NCBI GenBank assembly: GCA_024236015.1
Contig: JACKLK010000011.1
Coordinates: forward strand, 92,342-156,341
Direction of reading: 5' to 3'
Length of the DNA stretch: 64,000 bases
DNA from: Rhodoferax sp.
Lineage (GTDB): Bacteria; Pseudomonadota; Gammaproteobacteria; Burkholderiales; Burkholderiaceae_C
The stretch's first letter is position 1. Each line of letters starts with the position of its first letter. The notes beneath the pieces were generated by a model. The model ran no database searches. It was not told the origin of the DNA and worked only from the letters and a program-made list of their open reading frames with translations. Below, piece by piece: positions 35,831-45,551 of this stretch. The translations under genes were made by a program, and so were the position numbers.

Positions 35831-37123
35831 ATGAAAGCCTATCGCGCGTCGATCCTGCGTTTCGATGACCACGGGCAGGCCGTGTTCGACAAGGACGGCC
35901 TGCTGGTCGTCGGCTTCGCCGCGGGTGGCGGCTGCGAGCGGGTGCTGGCGGTCGGTCCCCGCGACACGGTGGCCCCGCAATTCCCGGGCATCCCGACCGA
36001 GGAGCTGGCCGGGCGCATCATTGCACCCGGTTTCGTCGACCTGCATGTGCACTACCCGCAGATCGACGTGATCGGCTCGCCGGCCGAAGGCCTGCTGCCC
36101 TGGCTGGAGAACTACACCTTCCCGCAGGAAAGCCGCTTCACGGACCCGGCGCATGCGCAGGCGGTGGCGCAGTTCTTCATGACCGAGCTGCTGCGCAACG
36201 GCGTCACGACGGCACTGACCTTCGCCACCTCGCATCCGGCCTCGGTCGACGCGTTCTTCACCGAGGCGCGCCGGCGCCGCATGCGCATGATCGGCGGCAA
36301 GGTCCTGCAGGACCGGCATTCGCCTGACGGCGTGCGCGACGAGACGGAGCAAAGCCTGATCGACACCGAGGCCTTGATCGGGCGCTGGCATGGCGTGGAC
36401 CGGCTCGGTTACGCGATCACGCCGCGTTTTGCCCCCAGCTGCAGCGCGGCGCAGCTGCGCGGTGCCGGCGAGCTGGCGGCGCGGTATCCGGAGGTCTGGA
36501 TCCAGTCGCACGTGGCCGAGAACCGGGACGAGATCGCCTGGGCGCGGGAACTGTTTCCCCAGGCGCGCTCCTATCTCGCGGTCTATGACGATTTCGGCCT
36601 GATGCGCCGGCGTGCGATCTATGCGCACTGCATCCACTTCGACGATGCCGACCGTGCGCTGATGCGCGACACCGGCGCCGCCGCCGCGGTGAGCCCGACC
36701 AGCAACCTGTTCCTGGGCAGCGGCTTCTTCGACTATGCGGGGGCCGAGCGCACCGGTTTTGCCTATGGCCTGGCCAGCGACGTCGGCGGCGGCACCTCGT
36801 TGTCGCCGTTTCGCACCATGCTGGCGGCGTATTACGTCGGCCGCGAGGGCCAGACCAAGACCGGCATCAGCCTGTCGCCGCAACACCTGTGGTGGCAACA
36901 CACGGCCGGCGCCGCGCAGGCCCTGGGGCTGGGCGGCGTGGTGGGCAACCTGCAGCCGGGCTGCGAGGCCGATTTCGTCGTGCTGCAGCCCCGGTGCACC
37001 GCCTTGCTGGAGCGGCGCACGGCCAGCGCGCGCGACCTGGACGAACTGCTGTTCGCGATGATCGTGCTCGGCGACGACCGCCTGGTCGAGCGCACCGTGA
37101 TCGCCGCCGGTGCCGCGTCGTAG
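35831..37123 (+). CDS. guaD: guanine deaminase
   Basis: This encodes 430 residues of the amidohydrolase superfamily, matching guanine deaminase, which converts guanine to xanthine and ammonia. The metal pair is in PGFVDLHVHYPQ, the HVAENRDEI and AHCIHFDDAD ligands follow, and the catalytic aspartate lies in GLASDVGGGTSLSPF. The ATG at 35831 follows CGGAGCC and fits the family N-terminus; a longer frame adds seven residues. The product xanthine goes to XdhAB. The enzyme is cytoplasmic. It is the last purine gene of the island in this direction. Confidence 0.95.
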   Translation: MKAYRASILRFDDHGQAVFDKDGLLVVGFAAGGGCERVLAVGPRDTVAPQFPGIPTEELAGRIIAPGFVDLHVHYPQIDVIGSPAEGLLPWLENYTFPQESRFTDPAHAQAVAQFFMTELLRNGVTTALTFATSHPASVDAFFTEARRRRMRMIGGKVLQDRHSPDGVRDETEQSLIDTEALIGRWHGVDRLGYAITPRFAPSCSAAQLRGAGELAARYPEVWIQSHVAENRDEIAWARELFPQARSYLAVYDDFGLMRRRAIYAHCIHFDDADRALMRDTGAAAAVSPTSNLFLGSGFFDYAGAERTGFAYGLASDVGGGTSLSPFRTMLAAYYVGREGQTKTGISLSPQHLWWQHTAGAAQALGLGGVVGNLQPGCEADFVVLQPRCTALLERRTASARDLDELLFAMIVLGDDRLVERTVIAAGAAS

Positions 37124-37221
37124 CGGTGCCTGCGCAGGCGGTGCGGCGGGCCTCGGGGGGTGGCCGCGGCATGTTCCTACAATCGGCGCTCCGCATTCGA
37201 ACTGACTCCCGGAAGCCCAGC

Positions 37222-37788
<567 letters not shown>

Positions 37789-37818
37789 GGCGCCCGTGGA
37801 CCTGGCCCGGGCGTGACC

Positions 37819-38535
37819 TCAGTGTTCGGCGCCTGCGCCAAGCTTGACGTCCTGGCGGGTCGTCAGCGCACTGGCGATGGCCACGCGCAGGCCGCGCTGG
37901 ATCTGCTCCAGCGTCATGCTCGGTTCGCCCTGCTCGGGCAGCAGCGGCAGGTGCACGAAACCGCCGCGCACGCCTTGCATGGCGCGGCGGCGCTCGAGCG
38001 TGTGCATCATGCCGTAGAACACATGGTTGCAGACATAGGTGCCGGCGGTCTGCGACACCTCGCCGGCGATGCCGGCTTCCTGGACGGCCTTGAGCATGGC
38101 CTTGATCGGCAGGCCGGTGAAATACGCGGGCGGGCCGCCGCTGACCACCGGCTTGTCCACCGGCTGCTTGCCGGCGTTGTCGGGTATGCGGGCATCGGCG
38201 ATGTTGATGGCGATACGCTCGAACGAGATCGCCCGGCGTCCGCCGGCCTGTCCCAGGCACACGACCAGCGACGGATGGTGTTTTTCGATCAGGTCGGTCA
38301 GTGCCTCGAGCGAGGTGTCGAATTCGGTGGGCAGTTGCGCGGCGACCAGGGTATGGCCGTCGATCACCTCGCCGCCGAGCGATTGCGCGACCTGCCAACT
38401 GACGTTGGTGGTGGCGCCGCCGAAGGGGCTGAAGCCCGTGAGCAGTACGGTCGCCGTCGGGGCGGGTCGGTTCGAGACCGGCGCGAGTCGTCCCTGTTTG
38501 GGGGCAGTGGGCAGTTGTTTGCGTAGCATCGCCAT
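37819..38535 (-). CDS. pcp: pyrrolidone-carboxylate peptidase
   Basis: This encodes 238 residues of peptidase family C15, which removes N-terminal pyroglutamate. The catalytic triad environments are visible: QAGGRRAISFERIAINIADA (glutamate), GTYVCNHVFYGMMH (cysteine) and GGFVHLPLLPEQ (histidine). The typical N-terminal LLTGFSPFGG is preceded by about 30 non-conserved residues, so a later start is possible; ATG codons occur at 38535 and 38529. It converges with dcd across 30 bases. Confidence 0.93.
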   Translation of the reverse strand: MAMLRKQLPTAPKQGRLAPVSNRPAPTATVLLTGFSPFGGATTNVSWQVAQSLGGEVIDGHTLVAAQLPTEFDTSLEALTDLIEKHHPSLVVCLGQAGGRRAISFERIAINIADARIPDNAGKQPVDKPVVSGGPPAYFTGLPIKAMLKAVQEAGIAGEVSQTAGTYVCNHVFYGMMHTLERRRAMQGVRGGFVHLPLLPEQGEPSMTLEQIQRGLRVAIASALTTRQDVKLGAGAEH

Positions 38536-38574
38536 ATTTTCCGCGCTTTTTGGCGGCGCTGGAGGGAGATTCAC

Positions 38575-39444
38575 ATGAAGTGGGAAGGCAATCGGCAATC
38601 GGACAACGTCGAAGACCGCAGGATGTCGGGCGGCGGCGGTCCGCGGCGTGTCGTCGGGCGCGGCCTGGGCATCGGCACCATCGTGATCGCGCTGCTCGGC
38701 GGCTGGATGCTGGGCATCGATCCCATGACCATCCTGGGCGCACTCGATGGCGCGGCGCCGCCGACGCAGCAGCAGGCCCCGGCCCCGCGTCCGCCGGCCG
38801 ACGACCGCATGGCGCGCTTCGTGTCCACCGTGCTGGCCGACACCGAAGACGTCTGGAAACTGGTCTTCGCGCAGGGCGGGGCGCAGTACCAGGAGCCGCG
38901 CCTGGTGCTGTTCCGCGGCTCCACGCCGACGGCCTGCGGCACCGGCCAGTCGGCGATGGGCCCGTTCTATTGCCCCGGCGACCGGAAGGTCTATATCGAC
39001 CTGGGTTTCTACGAGACGCTGCGCGAGCGCCTGGGTGCGCCAGGCGACTTCGCCCAGGCCTACGTGGTCGCGCACGAGGTGGGTCACCATGTGCAGAACC
39101 TGCTGGGCATCACCGACAAGCTGGCGCAGGCGCGGGGACGGGTCAGCCAGGCGGAATACAACGCGCTGAGCGTGCGCCTGGAACTGCAGGCCGACTGCCT
39201 GGCCGGCCTGTGGGCCCACCACGCCGACAAGGCACGCCAGGTGCTGGAGAACGGCGACGTGGCCGAGGCGATGAATGCCGCGGCGCGCATCGGCGACGAT
39301 GCGCTGCAGCGTGCGGGCGGCGGCGCCGTGGTCCCGGAGAGCTTCACGCACGGCACCAGCGCGCAGCGCCAGCGCTGGTTCGACCAGGGCCTGCGCACCG
39401 GTTCGGTCAAGGCCTGCGACACCTTCTCGGCGGCCTCGATCTGA
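38575..39444 (+). CDS. YpfJ-type neutral zinc metallopeptidase
   Basis: This encodes 289 residues. It begins MKWEGNRQSDNVEDRR, the family hallmark, then has one membrane segment (GLGIGTIVIALLGGWML) and a Pro-rich linker. The catalytic zinc motif HEVGHH is at residues 167-172, with a later glutamate in RLELQADCLAGLW. It is probably anchored in the inner membrane with the protease domain in the periplasm. The family is widely conserved but has no well-defined substrate. GGAGGGAG ahead of the ATG is a strong ribosome site. It is divergent from pcp. Confidence 0.92.
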   Translation: MKWEGNRQSDNVEDRRMSGGGGPRRVVGRGLGIGTIVIALLGGWMLGIDPMTILGALDGAAPPTQQQAPAPRPPADDRMARFVSTVLADTEDVWKLVFAQGGAQYQEPRLVLFRGSTPTACGTGQSAMGPFYCPGDRKVYIDLGFYETLRERLGAPGDFAQAYVVAHEVGHHVQNLLGITDKLAQARGRVSQAEYNALSVRLELQADCLAGLWAHHADKARQVLENGDVAEAMNAAARIGDDALQRAGGGAVVPESFTHGTSAQRQRWFDQGLRTGSVKACDTFSAASI

Positions 39445-39548
39445 CCGGATTTGCCGATGGGGGGATAATAGGCGTTTGCCCCGCCCGGGGGCACCACCCG
39501 CCCAGCCGCCCAAAACAGGCGCTGGAGCACGTTCTCCCACAGGTATAG

Positions 39549-41147
39549 ATGACCGATCCCGCAAGCCTTTCGCCCGCCACCGCCCCTGATTCCATCGACG
39601 CGTTCTCGCAGCTGCAACTGGCCCCGCCGCTGGCGCGTGCCGTCGCGGAAATGGGATACACGTCGATGACGCCCATCCAGGCGCAGGCCATCCCGAAGGT
39701 GTTGCAGGGCCATGACGTCATGGGTGCGGCGCAGACCGGAACCGGCAAGACGGCCGCGTTCTCGCTGCCGCTGCTGCAGCGCATGCTGGGCCACGAGAAC
39801 ACGTCCACCTCGCCGGCGCGCCATCCGGTGCGCGCGCTGGTGCTGCTGCCCACGCGCGAACTGGCCGACCAGGTGGCCAAGTCGATCAAGGACTACGCCA
39901 AATACACGCAGCTGCGCAGCGCCGTCGTGTTCGGCGGCATGGACATGAAACCCCAGACGGCCGAGCTCAAGCGCGGCGTCGAGATCCTGGTGGCCACGCC
40001 GGGCCGGCTGCTGGACCATATCGAGGCCAAGAACGCGGTGCTCAACCAGGTCGAATACGTGGTGCTGGACGAGGCCGACCGGATGCTCGACATCGGTTTC
40101 CTGCCCGACCTGCAGCGCATCCTGAGCTACCTGCCCAAGCAACGCACGACGCTGCTGTTCTCGGCCACGTTCTCGCCCGAGATCAAGCGCCTGGCCAACA
40201 GCTACCTGCAGAACCCGGTGACGATCGAGGTCGCGCGCCCGAACGCGGCGGCCTCGACCGTGGAGCAGCATTTCTACAGCGTCGGCGACGACGACAAGCG
40301 CCGCGCGCTGCACCAGCTGCTGAGCCGGCACGAGACCAAGCAGGCCTTCGTGTTCGTCAACAGCAAGCTCGGATGCGCCCGGCTCGCGCGCTCGCTCGAG
40401 CGCGAGGGCCTCAAGACCACGGCGCTGCACGGCGACAAGAGCCAGGACGAGCGGCTCAAGGCGCTGGACGCGTTCAAGAAGGGCGAGGTCGACCTGCTGG
40501 TGTGCACCGACGTCGCGGCGCGCGGACTCGACATCAAGGACGTGCCCGCGGTGTTCAACTTCGACATCCCGTTCAACGCCGAAGACTACATCCACCGCAT
40601 CGGCCGTACCGGCCGTGCTGGCGCGTCCGGCCTGGCCGTGACCTTCGTCACGCGCAGCGATGCGCGCCTGGTGACCGACCTGGAAAAGCTGCTCAAGGCC
40701 AAGCTGGAGATCGAGCCGATCGAGTTCGACGAGGACAGCCCGGACATCCGCCGCCAGGGCCGCATCAACGATGGCCGGCGCATGTACGGTGGCCGCGACG
40801 AGGTGCCGGCCGAGCCGCGCGCCGGCGGCCGCTCGCGTGGCGGCGCCGACGCCGAGCGGCGCGAACGCGGGCCGCGGCGCGACATGGTGCGCCCGCCGCC
40901 GGCGTCGCGCGACCCGTTCTTCGACAAGCCCTACGAGGAGCCGGCGGCAAGCCAGGAGGCCCCGTCCTGGGAGTCCTCCAGCCCGCGCCCGGCGCGCAGC
41001 ATCTCGGCCAACATCAAGTCGCGGCGGCGTGTCGCGGCCTTGTTCAAGCCCGAGATGCCGGCGCCATCCGAAGCGCCCGCCGCGTCCGATCCGCCGGCCG
41101 CAACGCAGCGGGCCGAGTCGCCCGAGACCTCCGACCAGTCGTCCTGA
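39549..41147 (+). CDS. rhlE: DEAD-box RNA helicase, RhlE type
   Basis: This encodes 532 residues. The helicase core covers about residues 20-385: a Q motif (TSMTPIQAQAIP), Walker A AQTGTGKTAAF, PTRELADQ, DEAD at residues 174-177, SAT (LLFSATFSPE), and the C-terminal HRIGRTGRAG. The basic Arg/Gly-rich tail (MYGGRDEVPAEP onward) with blocks such as RSRRRVAAL is typical of RNA-binding extensions in RhlE proteins. It would remodel RNA or ribosome intermediates in the cytoplasm. The RhlE label rests on overall resemblance and could be another DEAD-box member. Confidence 0.92.
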   Translation: MTDPASLSPATAPDSIDAFSQLQLAPPLARAVAEMGYTSMTPIQAQAIPKVLQGHDVMGAAQTGTGKTAAFSLPLLQRMLGHENTSTSPARHPVRALVLLPTRELADQVAKSIKDYAKYTQLRSAVVFGGMDMKPQTAELKRGVEILVATPGRLLDHIEAKNAVLNQVEYVVLDEADRMLDIGFLPDLQRILSYLPKQRTTLLFSATFSPEIKRLANSYLQNPVTIEVARPNAAASTVEQHFYSVGDDDKRRALHQLLSRHETKQAFVFVNSKLGCARLARSLEREGLKTTALHGDKSQDERLKALDAFKKGEVDLLVCTDVAARGLDIKDVPAVFNFDIPFNAEDYIHRIGRTGRAGASGLAVTFVTRSDARLVTDLEKLLKAKLEIEPIEFDEDSPDIRRQGRINDGRRMYGGRDEVPAEPRAGGRSRGGADAERRERGPRRDMVRPPPASRDPFFDKPYEEPAASQEAPSWESSSPRPARSISANIKSRRRVAALFKPEMPAPSEAPAASDPPAATQRAESPETSDQSS

Positions 41148-41162
41148 CCTGCCGCGCCGCGT

Positions 41163-42023
41163 TCAGCGGCCCGGTCGTTGCGCCTGCGAACACGGCACCT
41201 GCACCAGCGTCACGCGCAGCCGCCCGGACGCGTCCGCATCGGTGCCGATACGCGCCGCACTGAGCCGTCCTCCCCATACACACCCCGTGTCCAACGCGAT
41301 CACGTCCCGGCGCTTGAGCTGGCTCAGCGTCGACCAATGCCCGAACGCCACCGTGGCCGTCGCCGTGCGCCGACCCGGCACGTCGAACCAGGGCAGGAAG
41401 CCGGCCGGCGCGGCATCCGCGTCGTCCTTGGTCGCGAATTCCATGCGGTCGTCGGCGTCGCAAAAGCGCAGCCGTGTCAGCGCATTGACGATCACGCGCC
41501 AGCGGGGCACGCCGTGCAGCTGCTGCGACCAGCGCTCCGGCGTGTCGCCGTACATCTGGTGCAGAAAGGGCACGAACGCGTCGCTGGCCATCATCTGCGC
41601 CACCTCCTGCGCCAGTGCCAGGGTCTGCTGCGCCGTCCACGACGGCAACACGCCGGCGTGCACCATCAGCAGGTCCTGGCCGTCGATCCGGTCCAGCAGG
41701 GCCAGCGGCTGGGCACGCAGCCAGTCCAGCAGCGCCGCACGGTCGCTCGCCCTGAGCACGGCATCGACCGTGTCCTTGCGGTGCGGCGGGCGTACGCCGT
41801 GGGCGATCGCCAGCAGGTGCAGGTCGTGGTTGCCCAGCACGCAGCGTGCCGCACCGTCCAGGGCCATGACCCTGCGCAACACACCCAGCGAGTCCGGCCC
41901 GCGGTTGACCAGGTCGCCCAGCAGCACCAGCCGGTCGCGGCTGGGTGAGAAATCGATGGCCGCCAGCAGCCGCTCGAGCGCGCGGTCGCAGCCTTGTACA
42001 TCGCCGATCAGGTAAAGTGCCAT
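41163..42023 (-). CDS. apaH: symmetrical bis(5'-nucleosyl)-tetraphosphatase
   Basis: This encodes 286 residues of ApaH, which splits Ap4A into two ADP. The metallophosphoesterase motifs are clear: LIGDVQGC, LLGDLVNRGPDSL, LGNHDLHLLAIAHG and MVHAGVLPSW, with GHWSTL near the end. The length matches E. coli ApaH. The start MALYLIGDVQG at 42023 is preferred over an in-frame ATG three codons upstream. It is divergent from the CNNM gene with only 24 bases between the start codons, so their promoters must overlap each other's coding regions. Confidence 0.95.
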   Translation of the reverse strand: MALYLIGDVQGCDRALERLLAAIDFSPSRDRLVLLGDLVNRGPDSLGVLRRVMALDGAARCVLGNHDLHLLAIAHGVRPPHRKDTVDAVLRASDRAALLDWLRAQPLALLDRIDGQDLLMVHAGVLPSWTAQQTLALAQEVAQMMASDAFVPFLHQMYGDTPERWSQQLHGVPRWRVIVNALTRLRFCDADDRMEFATKDDADAAPAGFLPWFDVPGRRTATATVAFGHWSTLSQLKRRDVIALDTGCVWGGRLSAARIGTDADASGRLRVTLVQVPCSQAQRPGR

Positions 42024-42047
42024 GGTGCACATTTTGATGCCGGATTC

Positions 42048-43370
42048 ATGGACGTATTGCTGATCGCGCTGTTGACCCTGCTCAACGGCGCTTTTGCCAT
42101 GTCGGAACTGGCTTTGACGGCGAGCCGCAAGGCGCGCCTGACCAGCATGGCCGACGATGGCGACCGCGGCGCCCATGCGGCGCTGGCGCTGCTCGAGAAC
42201 CCGACCCGATTCCTGTCGTCGGTGCAGGTGGGCATCACATCGATCGGCGTGCTCAACGGCATCATCGGCGAGGCGGCCTTCAGCGGCGGCCTGTCGTTGT
42301 GGTTCCAGGGCTTCGGCATTGCCGACACCGTGGCCGATCTCACGGCGACCGCGCTGGTCGTGACCGTCATCACCTTCACCACCATCGTGTTCGGCGAGCT
42401 GGTGCCCAAGCGCATCGGCCAGCTCTATCCCGAGCAGGTCTCGCGCCTGATCGCGTTGCCGATGACCTGGGTGGCCAGCATGGCCAAGCCCTTCGTCTGG
42501 TTGCTGTCGGCCTGCACGCACGGCACGCTCAAGCTGCTGCGCATCGACAACGAGGGCAGTCGCGCGGTGACCGAGGCGGAGATCAGCGCCAGCCTGGAGG
42601 AGGGCGTCGATGCCGGCGTGATCGAGGAGCAGGAGCGCCAGATGGTGCAGAACGTGTTCCTGCTCGACGACCGGCCGCTGACCTCGATGATGCTGCCGCG
42701 CTCGGACATCAAGTGGCTCGATGCCAGCCAGTCGGCCGGCGAGATCCTGGAGCAGCTGCGCGAAGGCGGCGCCAAGCGTGCGTTCTCCTGGTACCCGGTG
42801 TGCCGCGGATCGCTGGAGAACGTGGTGGGCACGATCAGCCTGGGCAAGCTGATCGAACTCGGATCGCAGCATACCGGGACCATCGAGGAACACGTGCATG
42901 CCCCCGTGTTCGTGCCCGAGACCCTGTCGGGCATGGAACTGCTCGAGCAGTTCCGCACCAAGACCGCGCGCATGGTGCTGGTGGTCGACGAATACGGCGA
43001 CGTGCAGGGCCTGATCACGCCCAACGACATGCTCGAGGCGATCACCGGCGAACTGCAGCCCTACACCCCGGTGGACGCCTGGGCCACGCCGCGCGACGAT
43101 GGCAGCTGGCTGATCGATGGCGCCATGCCGGTGGGCGAATTCAAGTCGCGGCTCGACATCGACGATCTGCCCGACGAGGAGCGCGGCCGCTACAACACCG
43201 TGGCCGGCCTGTTGATGGCGGTCTCGGGAACACTGCCGGTGGAAGGCGAGCGCATCGATTGCGCGGGCTGGAGCTTCGAGGTCGTCGATCTCGACGGACG
43301 GCGCATCGACAAGGTGCTGGCCACCCGCATGACGCCCGAGCAGATCGCCGATTCGTCCTACGACACCTGA
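42048..43370 (+). CDS. CNNM/CorC-type hemolysin-family membrane transporter
   Basis: This encodes 440 residues. An N-terminal DUF21 membrane domain (about four hydrophobic helices; SELALTASRKARL, GITSIGVLNGIIGEAAF, VFGELVPKRIGQLYPE) is followed by a CBS pair (DDRPLTSMMLPRSDIKWLD onward, with the EYGDVQGLITPNDMLEAI segment) and a C-terminal CorC_HlyC domain (YNTVAGLLMAVSG). The family handles magnesium or other divalent metal extrusion and is often loosely called hemolysin. It is an inner-membrane protein. No metal specificity can be read. Confidence 0.93.
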   Translation: MDVLLIALLTLLNGAFAMSELALTASRKARLTSMADDGDRGAHAALALLENPTRFLSSVQVGITSIGVLNGIIGEAAFSGGLSLWFQGFGIADTVADLTATALVVTVITFTTIVFGELVPKRIGQLYPEQVSRLIALPMTWVASMAKPFVWLLSACTHGTLKLLRIDNEGSRAVTEAEISASLEEGVDAGVIEEQERQMVQNVFLLDDRPLTSMMLPRSDIKWLDASQSAGEILEQLREGGAKRAFSWYPVCRGSLENVVGTISLGKLIELGSQHTGTIEEHVHAPVFVPETLSGMELLEQFRTKTARMVLVVDEYGDVQGLITPNDMLEAITGELQPYTPVDAWATPRDDGSWLIDGAMPVGEFKSRLDIDDLPDEERGRYNTVAGLLMAVSGTLPVEGERIDCAGWSFEVVDLDGRRIDKVLATRMTPEQIADSSYDT

Positions 43371-43395
43371 GCCTGGGTGCCGGCGGTCGCCGCGA

Positions 43396-44166
43396 TCAGA
43401 TCCAGCCGGCCAGCCGGTAGGCCGCGATGCCCAGCCACTCGTGCAGGGCCAGTTTCCACAGGCCGGGCCCGTAATGCAGCGAGAAGTCGAACCAGGAGTC
43501 GTGCGCGGTGGTGCGGTAGTCGACCGGCCACGGCGTCACGTTCCAGCCCACGCGCCCGAACACCCCCATCGAGCGCGGCATGTGGAAGGCCGACGTCAGC
43601 AGCAACCAGGGCTGGCGTTTGTCCACGCCGGGCAAGCCGGCGCTGTACAAGGCGTTTTCGTAGGTGTTGCGGGATCGGTCCTCGTACACCACCCGCGCGG
43701 GGTCGACCCCCATCGCCGTGAAGAACACCCGGGCCCGTTCGGCCTCGCTGGCGCCGGTGGCCGATACCGTGGCGATGCCGCCGGTGAACAACAGGCGCAG
43801 GTGCGGATACCGGCGCATCAGGGCCACGGCCGCCGTCATGCGTTCGGCCTGCTCGTTGAGCCCGACCTCGTGGTGGCTCTCCCACAGGCTGGGGTGGGAC
43901 AGTGCGCCACCGAGCACGACGATGCCGACCTGCTGCTCCATGTCGATGCCGGCCGGCTTCGGGTGGCGCGACTCCAGCGCACGCACCAGCGCCTCGGGGC
44001 CGGAGGTCCAGCAGGCGCCGATCAGCGCCAGCAAGGCCAGCCAGCCGAGCGTGCGGCCCAGCCGGGGCCGGCGCCACGACGACGCCAGCAGCCCGCCCGC
44101 CAGCAGGCCCATGACCCAGAACAAGGGTTCGATCGCGAATGACAGCAGCTTGGAGGCGATGAACAT
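43396..44166 (-). CDS. YdcF/ElyC-family (DUF218) membrane protein
   Basis: This encodes 256 residues. Two N-terminal hydrophobic helices (FIASKLLSFAIEPLFWVMGL and the GWLALLALIGACW region) precede a DUF218 domain: VGIVVLGGALSHPSL, LLFTGGIATVSATG, EDRSRNTYENALYSA and LLTSAFHMPRSMGVF. Members such as ElyC and SanA act in envelope polysaccharide or lipid-carrier metabolism, but the exact reaction is unclear. The SRNTYEN motif is preserved. It lies 13 bases after the PFK gene on the same strand. Confidence 0.9.
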   Translation of the reverse strand: MFIASKLLSFAIEPLFWVMGLLAGGLLASSWRRPRLGRTLGWLALLALIGACWTSGPEALVRALESRHPKPAGIDMEQQVGIVVLGGALSHPSLWESHHEVGLNEQAERMTAAVALMRRYPHLRLLFTGGIATVSATGASEAERARVFFTAMGVDPARVVYEDRSRNTYENALYSAGLPGVDKRQPWLLLTSAFHMPRSMGVFGRVGWNVTPWPVDYRTTAHDSWFDFSLHYGPGLWKLALHEWLGIAAYRLAGWI

Positions 44167-44179
44167 CGGCCGTCGGGAT

Positions 44180-45394
44180 TCAGGCCGTGTTGCGCCGTGG
44201 CACGGGTGCGGCGCGCAGCCGGAACGCATCGGGCATGCCTGAGCCCAGCAAGGGCCGCAGGTAGAGCCGGAACGCATCGGTCACGTCGGTTCCGCTGGCG
44301 GCGATGAAGGCGTCCTCCATGACCCGGGTCTTGCCCGCAACCGTGGCCAGGTCGAGCAGCTCATAGTCCACCGAATAGAAGCCGGTGCGCCGGATCGCCA
44401 CCGAGCCGTCCTGCGTGCCCCACATCGCGAACTGCACCGCCTTCTCGCCGACCTCGCGGGCTTCGCGCTGGTCCACGTCGGACACACATCCGATGAAGGA
44501 GCGCTGCAGGTAGCCGAAGGTGTCGCCACGCACCCGCTTGATGCCCAGCTTGCCGCGGATCTCCTCGCACAGCAGATCGGCCAGTGCGCCGGTGCCCGAG
44601 AGCTGCACGTTGCCGTGCGCGTCGTGTTCGAGTTCCTTGGCCAGCAGGCTCAGGATGGGCGTTCCCGCGGCGTCGTGCACGCCCTCGGAGACCGCCACGA
44701 CACAACGGCCGAAGCGCTCGTAGGTGGACTTGACATCGGCCAGGAACTGCGGAATGTCGAAGGTGCGCTCGGGCAGGTAGATCAGGTGCGGGCCGTCGTC
44801 CTCGAACTTCTTGCCCAGCGCCGAGGCCGCCGTCAGGAAGCCGGCGTGCCGGCCCATGACCACGCCCACGTAGACGCCGGGCAGGGCGGCGTTGTCCAGG
44901 TTGACGCCGGCAAAGGCCTGGGCCACGAATCGCGCGGCCGACGGAAAACCCGGCGTGTGGTCGTTGCCGACCAGGTCGTTGTCGATCGTCTTGGGGATAT
45001 GGATGGAGCGCAGCGGGTAGTTCGCCTTGCGTGCCTCCTCGCTGACGATGCGCACCGTGTCGGACGAGTCGTTGCCGCCGATGTAGAAGAAATGCTCGAT
45101 CTCGTGCGCCCGCAGCACCTCGAAGATCGCATGGCAATAACGGGCGTCGGGCTTGTCGCGCGTCGAGCCCAGCGCCGACGACGGGGTGGCCGCGACCAGT
45201 TCGAGGTTGTGGCTGGTCTCCTGGGTCAGGTCGACGAAGTCCTCGTCGACGATGCCGCGCACGCCGTGGCGCGCGCCGTAGACCCGCTGCACGTTGTGGT
45301 GGCGCCGCGCCTCCAGCGCCACGCCCACCATTGACTGGTTGATCACCGCCGTGGGGCCGCCGCCTTGTGCGACCAGGATTTTTCCGGATGCCAT
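44180..45394 (-). CDS. phosphofructokinase with pyrophosphate-type signature
   Basis: This encodes 404 residues of the PFK-A superfamily, phosphorylating fructose-6-phosphate. Two positions distinguish the phosphoryl donor: where ATP enzymes have GGDG this protein has GGND (residues 106-109), and where they have PGTIDND it has PKTIDND (134-140). Asp and Lys at those positions mark pyrophosphate-dependent enzymes, which work reversibly. GGGPTAVINQSMVG and MGRHAGFLTAASAL are also seen. With malic enzyme and glycerate kinase nearby, a reversible or gluconeogenic role is plausible. Donor use is inferred from known signature residues. Confidence 0.92.
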   Translation of the reverse strand: MASGKILVAQGGGPTAVINQSMVGVALEARRHHNVQRVYGARHGVRGIVDEDFVDLTQETSHNLELVAATPSSALGSTRDKPDARYCHAIFEVLRAHEIEHFFYIGGNDSSDTVRIVSEEARKANYPLRSIHIPKTIDNDLVGNDHTPGFPSAARFVAQAFAGVNLDNAALPGVYVGVVMGRHAGFLTAASALGKKFEDDGPHLIYLPERTFDIPQFLADVKSTYERFGRCVVAVSEGVHDAAGTPILSLLAKELEHDAHGNVQLSGTGALADLLCEEIRGKLGIKRVRGDTFGYLQRSFIGCVSDVDQREAREVGEKAVQFAMWGTQDGSVAIRRTGFYSVDYELLDLATVAGKTRVMEDAFIAASGTDVTDAFRLYLRPLLGSGMPDAFRLRAAPVPRRNTA

Positions 45395-45551
45395 ATGCGC
45401 CCTTTCGATGCTCGGTTACGAGCACCATTGTGCCGAGTTGGCGCCAGGGGCGGTAGTCGGTGGCGCGACGGCGTCGATCCGGGCGCTGGCGTGCCCGTGC
45501 GGGGCAGGCGGCATGCCGGCCGTGCGTGCGGCCCGGCGGCGGGGGGTGGTG

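Noticed and set aside
34388..36901. 837-residue open frame on the minus strand
   Set aside because: It lies opposite adenine deaminase, the second BMP receptor and guanine deaminase, all with family motifs in their own frames.
37789..37818. GC-rich inverted sequence after dcd as a terminator
   Set aside because: The arms are short and no T-run follows on either strand.
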